64,000 bases of DNA from Aeromicrobium terrae (GTDB lineage: Bacteria > Actinomycetota > Actinomycetes > Propionibacteriales > Nocardioidaceae): NCBI RefSeq assembly GCF_008039565.1, contig NZ_VDUX01000007.1, positions 62,001-126,000 on the forward strand, given 5' to 3'. The notes beneath the pieces were generated by a model. It was not told the origin of the DNA. It made no database searches and worked only from the letters and a program-made list of their open reading frames with translations. The position numbers were made by a program, and so were the translations under genes. Shown here in pieces: positions 26,233 through 35,396 of the stretch (position 1 is the first letter of the stretch; the number at the start of each line of letters is the position of its first letter).

Positions 26233-26747
26233 GCGCCAGCGAGCTTCGCCGCCTCGCCGCCGGTGGCGCCGAGGCTCGTGCCGAGCTGCTCGAGCGCCTT
26301 GCCGACGGTGCTGAGGACGGCGGACACCTCGTCGAGGTTCCCAGCCAGCGCGTCGAGGTTGGCCTTGGTGTCGCCGAGCGCGTGGGCGGCCGACGCCAGC
26401 TCCTTCGCCGGCCCGCTCATCAGCGGCACCTTCGCGACGTCGTCCGCCGCGTCGCCGACGAGCTTCGCGATGACCGTCAGGCTCGTCGAGATCGACGCCA
26501 TCGCCTTGGTCCCGTCGCTCAGCCGCCCGGTGGCACCAGACGCCCCGGTGAGCGCAGTGCCGGCGTTCGATGCGTGCTTGCCCGACTCCGCGAGCCCGGT
26601 GGCGAGCACCTTGAGCAGCGCCGGCAGCTCCGCCGCCAGCTGCGCGCTGACCATCAGGTCGTCCTTGCGGCTGAGGACGAAGTCCACGACCTCCTGAAGC
26701 CGCTTCACGTCCGTCCCCGCCCCGAGGATCTTGCCCAGGTCCACCAT
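26229..26747 (-). CDS. Hypothetical helical, low-complexity protein
   Basis: A 172-aa protein with no transmembrane helix or signal peptide and no recognised domain. The centre (about 50-160) is Ala/Ser/Leu/Thr-rich with heptad-like spacing, suggesting a long helical or coiled-coil structure of the type seen in methyl-accepting or phasin-like proteins. Its stop overlaps that of the preceding convergent gene (CTAG). It starts eight to nine bases after the tetR stop and could be cotranscribed with that regulator. Confidence 0.65.
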   Translation of the reverse strand: MVDLGKILGAGTDVKRLQEVVDFVLSRKDDLMVSAQLAAELPALLKVLATGLAESGKHASNAGTALTGASGATGRLSDGTKAMASISTSLTVIAKLVGDAADDVAKVPLMSGPAKELASAAHALGDTKANLDALAGNLDEVSAVLSTVGKALEQLGTSLGATGGEAAKLAGA

Positions 26748-26756
26748 CCCCGGAGT

Positions 26757-27308
26757 CTAGGGGGCAGAGAGGGAGCGCTGGGCCATGTCGGCCAGGAGCC
26801 GGCGCATCGCCGGGGCGCTGATGCGGGCGCTGTGCGGCGTGGAGTTGAGCAGGCCGAACGTCGCCTGGACGGCGGCGCGGGCGGTGGGGTGGTCGAGCGC
26901 CGGGCGGAGGGCGCGGACGGTGTCGACCCAGACGTCGATGTACTCCAGCTGTGCCGCGCGGACGGCCTTGCGAGCCGTTGCCTGGAGGTTGGGCCACTCG
27001 CGGTCCTGGAGCAGGATCACCGACGGGTGGGTGACGGCGAACTCGACGTGCCAGTCGATGAGCGCCGCGAGCGCCTCCTCCGGCGACGCCGCGGCCTTCG
27101 CCCGCTTGGTCCCCTCCTTGAGCAGCGTCTCGCTGATGTCGGTGAGCGACGCGGCCAGCAGCTCGTCCTTGTTGCGGAAGTGCTTGTAGAGCGCCGGGCC
27201 GCTGATGCCGCAGGCCGAGCCGATCTCGTGCACGGTGACGCCGTGGAAGCCGCGGGCCGCGAACAGCTCGGCCGCGGTGTCGAGGATCTGCTGACGACGC
27301 TGGGTCAC
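26757..27308 (-). CDS. TetR family regulator of the leucine-catabolism block
   Basis: A 183-aa TetR protein with the DNA-binding segment RQQILDTAAELFAARGF and HEIGSACGISGPALYKHF near the N-terminus. Divergent from the acyl-CoA carboxylase operon with a perfect 16-bp palindrome between them. Likely represses those genes and itself and responds to an acyl-CoA intermediate; the ligand is inference. Short N-terminus and good fit of ATG/GTG 27308 to family starts. Confidence 0.9.
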   Translation of the reverse strand: MTQRRQQILDTAAELFAARGFHGVTVHEIGSACGISGPALYKHFRNKDELLAASLTDISETLLKEGTKRAKAAASPEEALAALIDWHVEFAVTHPSVILLQDREWPNLQATARKAVRAAQLEYIDVWVDTVRALRPALDHPTARAAVQATFGLLNSTPHSARISAPAMRRLLADMAQRSLSAP

Positions 27309-27327
27309 AGGACGAGTGTATCCACAA

Positions 27328-27343
27328 GTTAACGATCGTTAAC
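27328..27343. promoter_or_regulatory. TetR operator, perfect 16-bp palindrome
   Basis: GTTAACGATCGTTAAC, located 20 bases before the TetR start and 10 bases before the TAGCCT box of the carboxylase gene. It would block both promoters. Confidence 0.85.
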
Positions 27344-27352
27344 CGTGAATGC

Positions 27353-27358
27353 TAGCCT
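27353..27358 (+). promoter_or_regulatory. -10 box of the carboxylase operon
   Basis: TAGCCT ends seven bases before ATG 27366, so transcription may start at the initiation codon. Confidence 0.5.
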
Positions 27359-27365
27359 TGCCCGC

Positions 27366-28910
<1,545 letters not shown>

Positions 28911-28913
28911 CCG

Positions 28914-30764
28914 ATGAGCTTCTCCTCCGTCCTGATCGCGAACCGCGGCGAGATCGCCCGGCGGGTGATCCGCGCGTGCTCCGAGCGCGGGCTGCGCAGC
29001 ATCGCCGTCTACTCCGAGGCCGACGCCGACGCGGCGTTCGTCCGTGAGGCTGACCATGCCGTGCTCATCGGGCCCGCGTCGCCGCTGCACTCCTACCTCG
29101 ACGTCGAGCGCATCCTCGCCGCCGCCAAGGAGTCCGGCGCCGAGGCCGTGCACCCGGGCTACGGGTTCCTGTCCGAGCGGGCCGACTTCGCCCGCGCGGT
29201 CGCGGACGCCGGGCTGGTGTGGATCGGTCCGTCGGCCGACGTCATCGAGGTGATGGGACGCAAGGACCGCGCCCGTGAGCTCGCCGAGCGCGCCGGCGTC
29301 CCGGTCACCGCGCGCTTCGACGAGGGCGACGTCCCCGCCGATGCCTACCCGGTGCTGGTCAAGGCCGCGGCCGGTGGTGGCGGCAAGGGCATGCATGTGG
29401 TGCGCGACCCCGCCGACCTCGAGGCGGCCATCGCCACCGCCCGTCGCGAGGCGTCGTCGGCGTTCGGCGACGACACCCTGCTCATCGAGACCTACGTCGA
29501 GCGCGGCAAGCACGTCGAGGTGCAGGTGCTCGCCGACGCCGCCGGCAACGTCGTCGCGCTCGCCGATCGCGACTGCTCGGCCCAGCGGCGCCACCAGAAG
29601 ATCGTCGAGGAGGCGCCCGCGCCGTTCCTCGACGCGTCCGTGCATGCCAAGCTCCGTGACGCGTCCATCGCGCTGTGCAAGGAGGTCGGCTACACCAACG
29701 CGGGCACCGTCGAGTACCTCGTCACCCCGGACGGCAACGCCTACTTCCTGGAGATGAACACCCGCCTGCAGGTCGAGCACCCGGTCACCGAGGAGGTCAC
29801 CGGCATCGACCTCGTGCAGGCACAGCTCGACGTCGCCGCGGGCCGATCGCTGCAGGTCACGCAGGACGAGGTGGAGGTGCGCGGCCACGCCATCGAGGTG
29901 CGCGTCTACGCCGAGGACCCCTACGCCGGGTTCCTGCCGCAGTCCGGAACGATCGACGGACTCGTCTGGCCCGACGACGCCCGCATCGAGGCCGCCTTCG
30001 ACGGCCCCGGCGTCGTCACCACGTCCTACGACCCGATGGTGGCCAAGATCATCGTGCACGGCGCCGACCGCGAGGCCGCCCGGCTCCGCCTGATCGACGC
30101 GCTTGACGAGGCCGCCGTGTTCGGGCTGGTCACCAACCTGGGCTTCGCGCGCCGGCTGGTGGCGTCGCCGGAGTTCGCGGCCGGGGAGGTGCACACCAGC
30201 TGGCTCGACGGCGACGAGGCCGCCGCCCTGCTCGAGCCGCCCCCGCTCCCGGTGGAGGCCATGCGGGTGGCGGCCGACGTCCTCGCCGCCGGCCCGGCCG
30301 ACCCGTCGCCCTTCGCGCTCGCCGACGGCTGGCGCTCGGCCGGCCCGTCGGCAGCCCGGCGCGTCGCGCTGATGGATCTCGACGGCGTCAGCCACTGGGT
30401 CGACGCGGTCGTCGAGACGCCGCACGCGCTCTGGCACAAGCACGCGTCGGGTGCCGTCACCGTCGTCTGGCAGGGCCAGCCGTGGGTGCTCACCCCGCCC
30501 GACCCGATGCGCCAGGGCCGCGACCACAGCCTCGCCGGCGACGCCGAGGTCACCGCCCCGATGCCGGGGACTGTCCTGTCCATCGATGTCGTGCAGGGCG
30601 ACACCGTCACGGCCGGTCAGCGGCTCGGCACCGTCGAGGCCATGAAGATGGAGCTCGCGCTCACCGCGCCGCACGACGGCGTCGTCACCGAGGTCGAGGC
30701 CAAGACCGGCGACCAGGTGAAGCTCGGCCAGCACCTCCTGACCGTCGAGGCGAGCGAGTCGTGA
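28914..30764 (+). CDS. Acyl-CoA carboxylase alpha chain: biotin carboxylase plus biotin carrier
   Basis: A 616-aa subunit that carboxylates its own biotin using ATP and bicarbonate. N-terminal biotin carboxylase/ATP-grasp domain (about 1-445): ANRGEIARRVIRA, VHPGYGFLSERADFA, AAAGGGGKGMHVV, EMNTRLQVEHPVTEE. C-terminal biotinyl domain with VEAMKMELALTAP, K578 being the biotinylation site. Starts three bases after the beta chain stop and overlaps the lyase gene by GTGA. With its neighbours it fits 3-methylcrotonoyl-CoA carboxylase. Confidence 0.95.
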   Translation: MSFSSVLIANRGEIARRVIRACSERGLRSIAVYSEADADAAFVREADHAVLIGPASPLHSYLDVERILAAAKESGAEAVHPGYGFLSERADFARAVADAGLVWIGPSADVIEVMGRKDRARELAERAGVPVTARFDEGDVPADAYPVLVKAAAGGGGKGMHVVRDPADLEAAIATARREASSAFGDDTLLIETYVERGKHVEVQVLADAAGNVVALADRDCSAQRRHQKIVEEAPAPFLDASVHAKLRDASIALCKEVGYTNAGTVEYLVTPDGNAYFLEMNTRLQVEHPVTEEVTGIDLVQAQLDVAAGRSLQVTQDEVEVRGHAIEVRVYAEDPYAGFLPQSGTIDGLVWPDDARIEAAFDGPGVVTTSYDPMVAKIIVHGADREAARLRLIDALDEAAVFGLVTNLGFARRLVASPEFAAGEVHTSWLDGDEAAALLEPPPLPVEAMRVAADVLAAGPADPSPFALADGWRSAGPSAARRVALMDLDGVSHWVDAVVETPHALWHKHASGAVTVVWQGQPWVLTPPDPMRQGRDHSLAGDAEVTAPMPGTVLSIDVVQGDTVTAGQRLGTVEAMKMELALTAPHDGVVTEVEAKTGDQVKLGQHLLTVEASES

Positions 30765-31687
30765 CCCTGCCCGCCGTCGTCCCCGATCCGTCGTTCCCGG
30801 ACCGCGTCACGATCTACGAGGTCGGCCCGCGCGACGGCCTGCAGAACGAGAGCGCGATCGTCCCGGTCGAGGTGAAGGCCGAGTTCGTGCACCGGCTCGC
30901 CGCCGCCGGGCTGCCGATCGTCGAGGCCACCAGCTTCGTCCACCCGAAGTGGGTGCCGCAGCTCGCCGACGCCGAGGAGCTCCTGACGTTCCTCGACCTC
31001 GCCGACGCCAGCGTGCCGCTGCCCGTGCTCGTCCCCAACGAGCGCGGCCTCGACCGCGCGCTCGCCGCCGGCTGCACTCACGTCGCGATCTTCGGCAGCG
31101 CCACGGAGACGTTCGCGCAGAAGAACCTGAACAGCACGCTCGACGGCCAGTACGCGATGTTCGAGCCGGTCGTGAAGCGCGCGCTCGAGGCGGGCCTCGA
31201 CGTCCGCGCCTACGTCTCCATGTGCTTCGGCGACCCGTGGGAGGGCGAGGTGCCGATCGACCAGGTCGTCGACGCCGGCCGCCGCCTGCTCGACATGGGC
31301 GCCACGCAGCTCTCGCTCGGCGACACCATCGGCGTCGGCACCGCCGCGCACGTCGGCGCGCTGATCGACGCGTTCGGCGCCGCGGGCGTCGGCGTCGACC
31401 GGCTCGCCATGCACTTCCACGACACCTACGGCCAGGCGCTCGCCAACGCGCACGCCGCGCTGCGGCACGGCATCACCACGTTCGACGCGTCGGCCGGCGG
31501 CCTCGGCGGCTGCCCGTACGCGGAGAGCGCCACCGGCAACCTCGCCACCGAGGACCTCGTCTGGATGCTCACCGGCCTCGGCATCGAGCACGGCGTCGAC
31601 CTGAACGCCCTCGTCGCCACGAGTGTGTGGATGGCGGGGCAGCTCGGCCGTCCGTCGCCGTCGGCCGTGGTCCGAGCGCTCGGCTGA
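30761..31687 (+). CDS. mvaB: Hydroxymethylglutaryl-CoA lyase
   Basis: A 308-aa TIM-barrel lyase that splits HMG-CoA to acetoacetate and acetyl-CoA, the last step of leucine breakdown. Seen: EVGPRDGLQNE (metal and substrate site), SFVHPKWVPQLADA, HFHDTYGQALAN and the catalytic loop GLGGCPYAESATGN with C251. GTG 30761 overlaps the carboxylase stop. Isovaleryl-CoA dehydrogenase and methylglutaconyl-CoA hydratase are not in this operon, so those steps must be encoded elsewhere. Confidence 0.95.
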   Translation: MTLPAVVPDPSFPDRVTIYEVGPRDGLQNESAIVPVEVKAEFVHRLAAAGLPIVEATSFVHPKWVPQLADAEELLTFLDLADASVPLPVLVPNERGLDRALAAGCTHVAIFGSATETFAQKNLNSTLDGQYAMFEPVVKRALEAGLDVRAYVSMCFGDPWEGEVPIDQVVDAGRRLLDMGATQLSLGDTIGVGTAAHVGALIDAFGAAGVGVDRLAMHFHDTYGQALANAHAALRHGITTFDASAGGLGGCPYAESATGNLATEDLVWMLTGLGIEHGVDLNALVATSVWMAGQLGRPSPSAVVRALG

Positions 31688-31690
31688 GTG

Positions 31691-31734
31691 ATCGTTGAGC
31701 TTGTCGAAACGTCCTTTCGACACGCTCAAGGACC
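31691..31734. repeat. Dispersed repeat forming a hairpin terminator
   Basis: Inverted arms TTGAGCTTGTCGAAA (31695-31709) and TTTCGACACGCTCAA (31715-31729), one mismatch, 5-base loop. It lies between the convergent lyase and EcsC-like genes and likely terminates both; the EcsC-like stop codon (31726-31728) is inside the right arm. Related copy at 17575-17606. Confidence 0.8.
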
Positions 31735-32400
31735 GTGACGGCGGTTCTTCAATTCATCCTGCGCGTAGCGGCCGATCTGCCAGGTGGCGAAGGCGTCGCT
31801 GCCGCCGCCGACGGCACCGCCGAGCAGCGGGACGCGGCGGCCGACGAGCGTCACGGCGCGACGGCCGGCGGTACGAGCCACCAGCTCCGTGGTGACCTCA
31901 CGCGAGATGCGCTCGTCGATCTCCGGGTCGTGGACCGGCGACGTGGCCAGCGCCATCGGCGGCACCGGCAACGCGTTGGACTTCAGCAGGTCCTTCACCG
32001 AGTCCTCGCCGAGCATGCAGGCCAGGATCGCGTTCCGGACCCGGGGATCCTCGAGGTCGTAGCCGCGCAGGTAGGCGATGCCGGCGACGAGGTGGCACTG
32101 CACGAGCGTCACGCCGACGACGTTGGCGGGCACGGACCAGGCGAGCGTCGCGATGCCGCCGAGGTTGGTGACGAAGCCCTGGACGCCGGCCAGACCGACG
32201 TGCAGGCGCACCAGCGAGGTCACGGCCGCCTCGACGTCGCCGTTCGCGTCGACGAGCTTGGTGTCGGCGGTGGCGGCGGCCGAGCGGAGCGGGCCGATGC
32301 CGTCGATCGCGCGGTCGAGCACCGTGCGGACGTAGCCCGAGGCCACCGACGGAGCGATCCGCGTGCCGGCCTTGGTCGCCACCGTCCTGCGCACACCCAT
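31726..32400 (-). CDS. EcsC-family protein
   Basis: A 224-aa protein resembling the EcsC domain: hydrophobic helical middle (GFVTNLGGIATLAWSVPANV, TLVQCHLVAGIAYLRGYD) and a conserved RNAILACMLG segment; C-terminal GRRVPLLGGAVGGGSDAF is a typical glycine-rich EcsC ending. Molecular function unknown; EcsC is associated with an ABC transporter in Bacillus, but no transporter is adjacent here. Its final codon and stop are supplied by the dispersed repeat at 31691-31734. Confidence 0.8.
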   Translation of the reverse strand: MGVRRTVATKAGTRIAPSVASGYVRTVLDRAIDGIGPLRSAAATADTKLVDANGDVEAAVTSLVRLHVGLAGVQGFVTNLGGIATLAWSVPANVVGVTLVQCHLVAGIAYLRGYDLEDPRVRNAILACMLGEDSVKDLLKSNALPVPPMALATSPVHDPEIDERISREVTTELVARTAGRRAVTLVGRRVPLLGGAVGGGSDAFATWQIGRYAQDELKNRRHGP

Positions 32401-32410
32401 GCGGCGACCC

Positions 32411-32416
32411 TACGCT
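32411..32416 (+). promoter_or_regulatory. -10 box for leaderless start of phosphotransferase gene
   Basis: TACGCT ends seven bases before ATG 32424. Confidence 0.5.
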
Positions 32417-32423
32417 GAGCCCG

Positions 32424-33437
32424 ATGTCATCAGCCGCCCACGGCCCGGCACCCCCGCCGGGCCCCGCACCCGCCCAGCCGTTCTCGGTGCTCGTCGCCTC
32501 GGACGCCTGGCGTGCGGAGGTCGATGCGTGGGTCCACGACCGCGTCGAGGAGGGCGGCCGTCGCATCACCGGGCCACTGGACCAGCGCCGCATCCGTCCG
32601 TGGTCGACGCAGATCGTGGTGCCCACGGATGCCGGGCCGCTGTGGTTCAAGGCCAACTGCCCGCCGATGGCGTTCGAGCCGGCGCTGCACGACCTCTTGG
32701 CCACGCTGACACCCGACGACGTCGACCGGCCGTTCGCGATCGACGCCGACCGCGGCTGGATGATGACCACCGACCGCGGCACGACCCTGGGCGAGAGCCA
32801 CGAGCCGACGCTCGAGGACTGGCAGGCGGTGGTCACGACGACCGCGCACCTGCAGCGCGTCGCCGCCGACCACCGCGACGAGGTGCTGGCCACCGGCGTC
32901 CCGGACTGCTCGCCGTCGACCGTGCCGCACCGGTTCGACGTGCTGCTCGAGCGGTTCGCGACCCTCCCGGCCGACCACCCGACGCACACCGACGCCGACC
33001 TGGTGGCTCGCCTGACCGCCGTTCGGCCGCGCATCGTCGAGGCCGTGGAGCAGATCGACGCCTCGGCCGTGCCGTGCTCGATCCAGCACGGCGACCTCCA
33101 TCCCTGGAACGTCTTCGCCGTCGGCGGATCACTCCGTGTCTTCGACTTCGGCGACGTGCAGTGGGCGCCGGTGATGGAGGCCCTGGCCGTGCCGTACGGC
33201 GTGATCGCCGACGAGGGCCGGCTGCCGTGGGAGCCCGTGCGCGACGCCTACGTGGAGCGGTGGGCCGACGTCGCCGACGCGCGCACCATGCACGCGCTCT
33301 GGGAGGCGACCGCGTTCACGCAGCCGGTCAACCGGACGCAGACGTGGTGGGACGCGATCGCCGGCGCCACCGACGATGAGGTCGCCGAGCTCGGCTCGTA
33401 CCCCCTCCAGCACCTCAGCCGGGTCCTCGACGCATGA
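32424..33437 (+). CDS. Phosphotransferase (aminoglycoside/choline kinase-like fold)
   Basis: A 337-aa APH-fold kinase. The catalytic loop is IQHGDLHPWNVF (about 214-225), followed by the metal-binding DFGDVQWAP. The N-lobe has LWFKANCPP with the expected ATP-binding lysine. Substrate unknown; such proteins also phosphorylate sugars, choline or homoserine, and resistance should not be assumed. Codons 2-13 come from dispersed repeat D, giving the extra Ala/Pro-rich head SSAAHGPAPPPGPAP. The stop overlaps the aat start by ATGA. Confidence 0.85.
   Translation: MSSAAHGPAPPPGPAPAQPFSVLVASDAWRAEVDAWVHDRVEEGGRRITGPLDQRRIRPWSTQIVVPTDAGPLWFKANCPPMAFEPALHDLLATLTPDDVDRPFAIDADRGWMMTTDRGTTLGESHEPTLEDWQAVVTTTAHLQRVAADHRDEVLATGVPDCSPSTVPHRFDVLLERFATLPADHPTHTDADLVARLTAVRPRIVEAVEQIDASAVPCSIQHGDLHPWNVFAVGGSLRVFDFGDVQWAPVMEALAVPYGVIADEGRLPWEPVRDAYVERWADVADARTMHALWEATAFTQPVNRTQTWWDAIAGATDDEVAELGSYPLQHLSRVLDA
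32428..32461. repeat. Dispersed repeat D, copy 1 (inside phosphotransferase 5' end)
   Basis: CATCAGCCGCC-(2)-CGGCCCGGCACCCCCGCCGGG; near-identical to 40394-40427 and, reversed, to 46607-46640. Translated here as SSAAHGPAPPPG. Confidence 0.85.
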
Positions 33438-34081
33438 CTCCGGTCGACCTCCCGCCGTCGCCGTGGGTGTTCGACCCGGCGAGCTGGCCGGCCGACGACT
33501 GCGTCGCCGTGGGCGCCGATCTCGAGCCGGCCACGATCGTCGACGCCTACCGGCACGGCGCCTTCCCGATGCCGCACGACGGCGAGCTGCTGTGGTGGTC
33601 GCCGGTGCGGCGCGGCGTCCTGGAGCCCGGCGGGATGAAGGTGTCGCGCTCGCTGCGCCGCTCGGCCCGTCGGTTCGAGATCACGGTCGACACCGCGTTT
33701 GCGCAGGTCATCGACGCGTGCGCCGACCCCCGACGGCCCGGCGCCTGGATCGACACCCGCATGCGCGACGCCTACGTCCGGCTCCACGAGCTCGGCTGGG
33801 CGCACTGCGTCGAGGCTCGCCTGGACGGCCGGCTCGTCGGCGGTCTCTACGGCCTGGCGGTCGGCGGCCTCTTCGCGGGCGAGTCGATGTTCCACTCCGA
33901 GACGGACGCCTCGAAGGTGGCGTTGCTCGCCCTCGTGGAGCGGGTCGGGCCCGATGCGTTGGTCGACGTGCAGTGGCAGACGCCGCACCTGGCGTCGCTC
34001 GGTGTCGTCGAGTGGGACCGCTCCCGGTACCTCGCTGCGCTGCCCGCGCTGGTCGACCGACCACCCCTCGACCTGCGATGA
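33434..34081 (+). CDS. aat: Leucyl/phenylalanyl-tRNA-protein transferase
   Basis: N-end rule enzyme (215 aa) transferring Leu or Phe from tRNA to proteins with N-terminal Arg or Lys, marking them for ClpS/ClpAP-type degradation. Family motifs: AYRHGAFPMP, WWSPVRRGVL, GAWIDTRMRDAYVRLHELGWAHCVEA, GGLYGLAVGGLFAGESMFH and DVQWQTPHLASLG (longer ones listed by their key parts). ATGA overlap with the preceding kinase gene suggests translational coupling without clear functional link. Confidence 0.95.
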   Translation: MTPVDLPPSPWVFDPASWPADDCVAVGADLEPATIVDAYRHGAFPMPHDGELLWWSPVRRGVLEPGGMKVSRSLRRSARRFEITVDTAFAQVIDACADPRRPGAWIDTRMRDAYVRLHELGWAHCVEARLDGRLVGGLYGLAVGGLFAGESMFHSETDASKVALLALVERVGPDALVDVQWQTPHLASLGVVEWDRSRYLAALPALVDRPPLDLR

Positions 34082-34094
34082 CAGCGAGACGTAA

Positions 34095-34110
34095 CCCGCC
34101 GTACGGCGGG
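34095..34110. terminator. Hairpin after aat
   Basis: CCCGCCG-TA-CGGCGGG with flanking AACC/GGTT-like bases, 14 bases past the aat stop. Likely separates aat from the HU gene. Confidence 0.5.
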
Positions 34111-34140
34111 GGGTTGCGGAGATTGTGGGCAGGCGCTCCT

Positions 34141-34146
34141 TAGACT
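34141..34146 (+). promoter_or_regulatory. -10 box of HU gene
   Basis: TAGACT, about 38 bases before the GTG start, so unlike many genes here this one has a leader and an AAGGAG ribosome site (34174-34179 region). Confidence 0.5.
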
Positions 34147-34184
34147 GACCGACGGAATCCATCCGTTTCTCTCAAGGAGCTCTC

Positions 34185-34463
34185 GTGGCAATCTCACGCA
34201 GCGACCTCGTCGCGGCCCTCGCCGACAAGGCCGACACCAGCAAGACCGACGCCGACAAGGTGCTCTCGGCCTTCAGCGACATCCTGATCGATGCCGTGAA
34301 CAAGGGCGAGAAGGTCTCCATCCCCGGCATCATCGCGGTCGAGCGCGTCAAGCGTGCCGCGCGCACGGGTCGCAACCCGTCCACGGGCGAGACCATCAAC
34401 ATCCCCGCCGGCTTCGGCGTGAAGGTCAGCGCCGGCTCGCGTCTGAAGGCTGCCGCCAAGTAA
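34185..34463 (+). CDS. hup: HU family DNA-binding protein
   Basis: A 92-aa nucleoid protein: start MAISRSDLVAALADKADTS, core VNKGEKVSIPGIIAVERV, and arm RTGRNPSTGETINIPAG, ending KVSAGSRLKAAAK. It lacks the long lysine-rich tail of mycobacterial HupB, so it is the short HU form. Preceded by AAGGAG and followed by a strong hairpin, indicating a single-gene transcript. Confidence 0.96.
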   Translation: MAISRSDLVAALADKADTSKTDADKVLSAFSDILIDAVNKGEKVSIPGIIAVERVKRAARTGRNPSTGETINIPAGFGVKVSAGSRLKAAAK

Positions 34464-34484
34464 GGCACCCAAGACCAACGGCGA

Positions 34485-34507
34485 CGCCCCCGGATTCTCC
34501 GGGGGCG
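34485..34507 (+). terminator. Terminator of HU gene
   Basis: 9-bp perfect stem CGCCCCCGG/CCGGGGGCG with loop ATTCT, 21 bases after the stop codon; weak T content follows (CTGTCGTT). Confidence 0.8.
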
Positions 34508-34522
34508 CTGTCGTTCCCGGAC

Positions 34523-34831
34523 CTAGCGGACGATCGGGCGCTGCGCGTCCTCCCAGGCGTCCATGCCGCCGTGCAGGTTCACCGCGTCGTGGCCCTGCTG
34601 CACCAGCCAGGCCGTGGCGCGCGCGGAGCGTCCGCCCACGTGGCAGACCACGAGCGTGCGGGTCTGCGGATCGAGCTCGTCGACGCGGCCCGGCAGGTCG
34701 CCGAGGGGGATGTGGAGGGCTCCGTCGATGTGGCCGGCGGCCCACTCGTGGGGCTCGCGGACGTCGAGCACGACCCACTCGTCGGTGGCCCGGATGGGCG
34801 CCTCGTCCACGCCGATGCTGGGCACGTTCAC
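34523..34831 (-). CDS. Rhodanese-like domain protein
   Basis: A single rhodanese domain of 102 aa, probable sulfur transferase. Signature VVLDVREPHEWAAGHI and active loop CHVGGRSARA with the catalytic cysteine; ends LHGGMDAWED. GTG 34831 is favoured because AGGGAG lies five bases upstream and homology begins there; a longer form from GTG 34864 (113 aa) is possible. Monocistronic by position. Confidence 0.88.
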   Translation of the reverse strand: MNVPSIGVDEAPIRATDEWVVLDVREPHEWAAGHIDGALHIPLGDLPGRVDELDPQTRTLVVCHVGGRSARATAWLVQQGHDAVNLHGGMDAWEDAQRPIVR

Positions 34832-34994
34832 GGGAGCTCCCTGGATCTGAAACGGCCGTGGCACATGTGATCTGCGCTACGGGTGCGGCGCGGGAGTAGT
34901 CAAGAACCACTCCGCATGGTTATTTTGGACTATATGCGAGTAGCCCTCGGTGTCCACGAGTGCGCTCCCGAGCACCATGGCGCGGGGGTCTGAC

Positions 34995-35393
34995 ATGCGC
35001 GCCCACGACACGATCCGTCTTCCTTTCGCGTCCTCGACGCCCAGCATCGCGCGCACGAAGCTGGCCGGGTTCCTCACGATCAACCGCGCGGCGCCCGGAG
35101 TCATCGACAACGCCCTCATCGTCGTGAGCGAGATGATCGCCAACGCGGTCAGCCACGGCGTGCCCACGGCGGACGGCACCATCGAGATCTCCTGGACCAT
35201 CACCGACGACCTGCTCGAGATCAGCGTCCACGACGCCGGCCAGGGCGGCTCGCTCAAGCCCATCGACTTCGACGAGGACTCCCTCAGCGGTCGTGGGCTC
35301 TCGATCATCAACCGGGTCGCCGACCGCTGGTGGGTCGACATGTCGCAGGGCACCCGGGTGAACGCCGAGCTGGCGCTCGGCCAGTACCGCTGA
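34995..35393 (+). CDS. Anti-sigma-factor-type ATP-binding protein (HATPase)
   Basis: About 132 aa forming one GHKL ATPase domain: N box VVSEMIANAVSHG, EISVHDAGQGG, and G2 motif SGRGLSIINRVADRWWV. This is the RsbW/SpoIIAB-like serine kinase type that usually binds a sigma factor or phosphorylates an anti-anti-sigma protein. No partner gene adjoins it. ATG 34995 is chosen because the domain starts there and GGGGG lies upstream; ATG 34977 and GTG 34950 remain possible. An AT-rich promoter-like stretch (TATATG near 34931) precedes it. Confidence 0.82.
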   Translation: MRAHDTIRLPFASSTPSIARTKLAGFLTINRAAPGVIDNALIVVSEMIANAVSHGVPTADGTIEISWTITDDLLEISVHDAGQGGSLKPIDFDEDSLSGRGLSIINRVADRWWVDMSQGTRVNAELALGQYR

Positions 35394-35396
35394 CCC

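Noticed and set aside
24654..27332. An 892-codon open frame on the plus strand
   Set aside because: Runs across the glutamate-synthase-like gene, a hypothetical gene and tetR in a different frame without any domain.
32424..33437. Aminoglycoside resistance gene
   Set aside because: Only the general phosphotransferase fold is visible; the fold is shared with many metabolic kinases.
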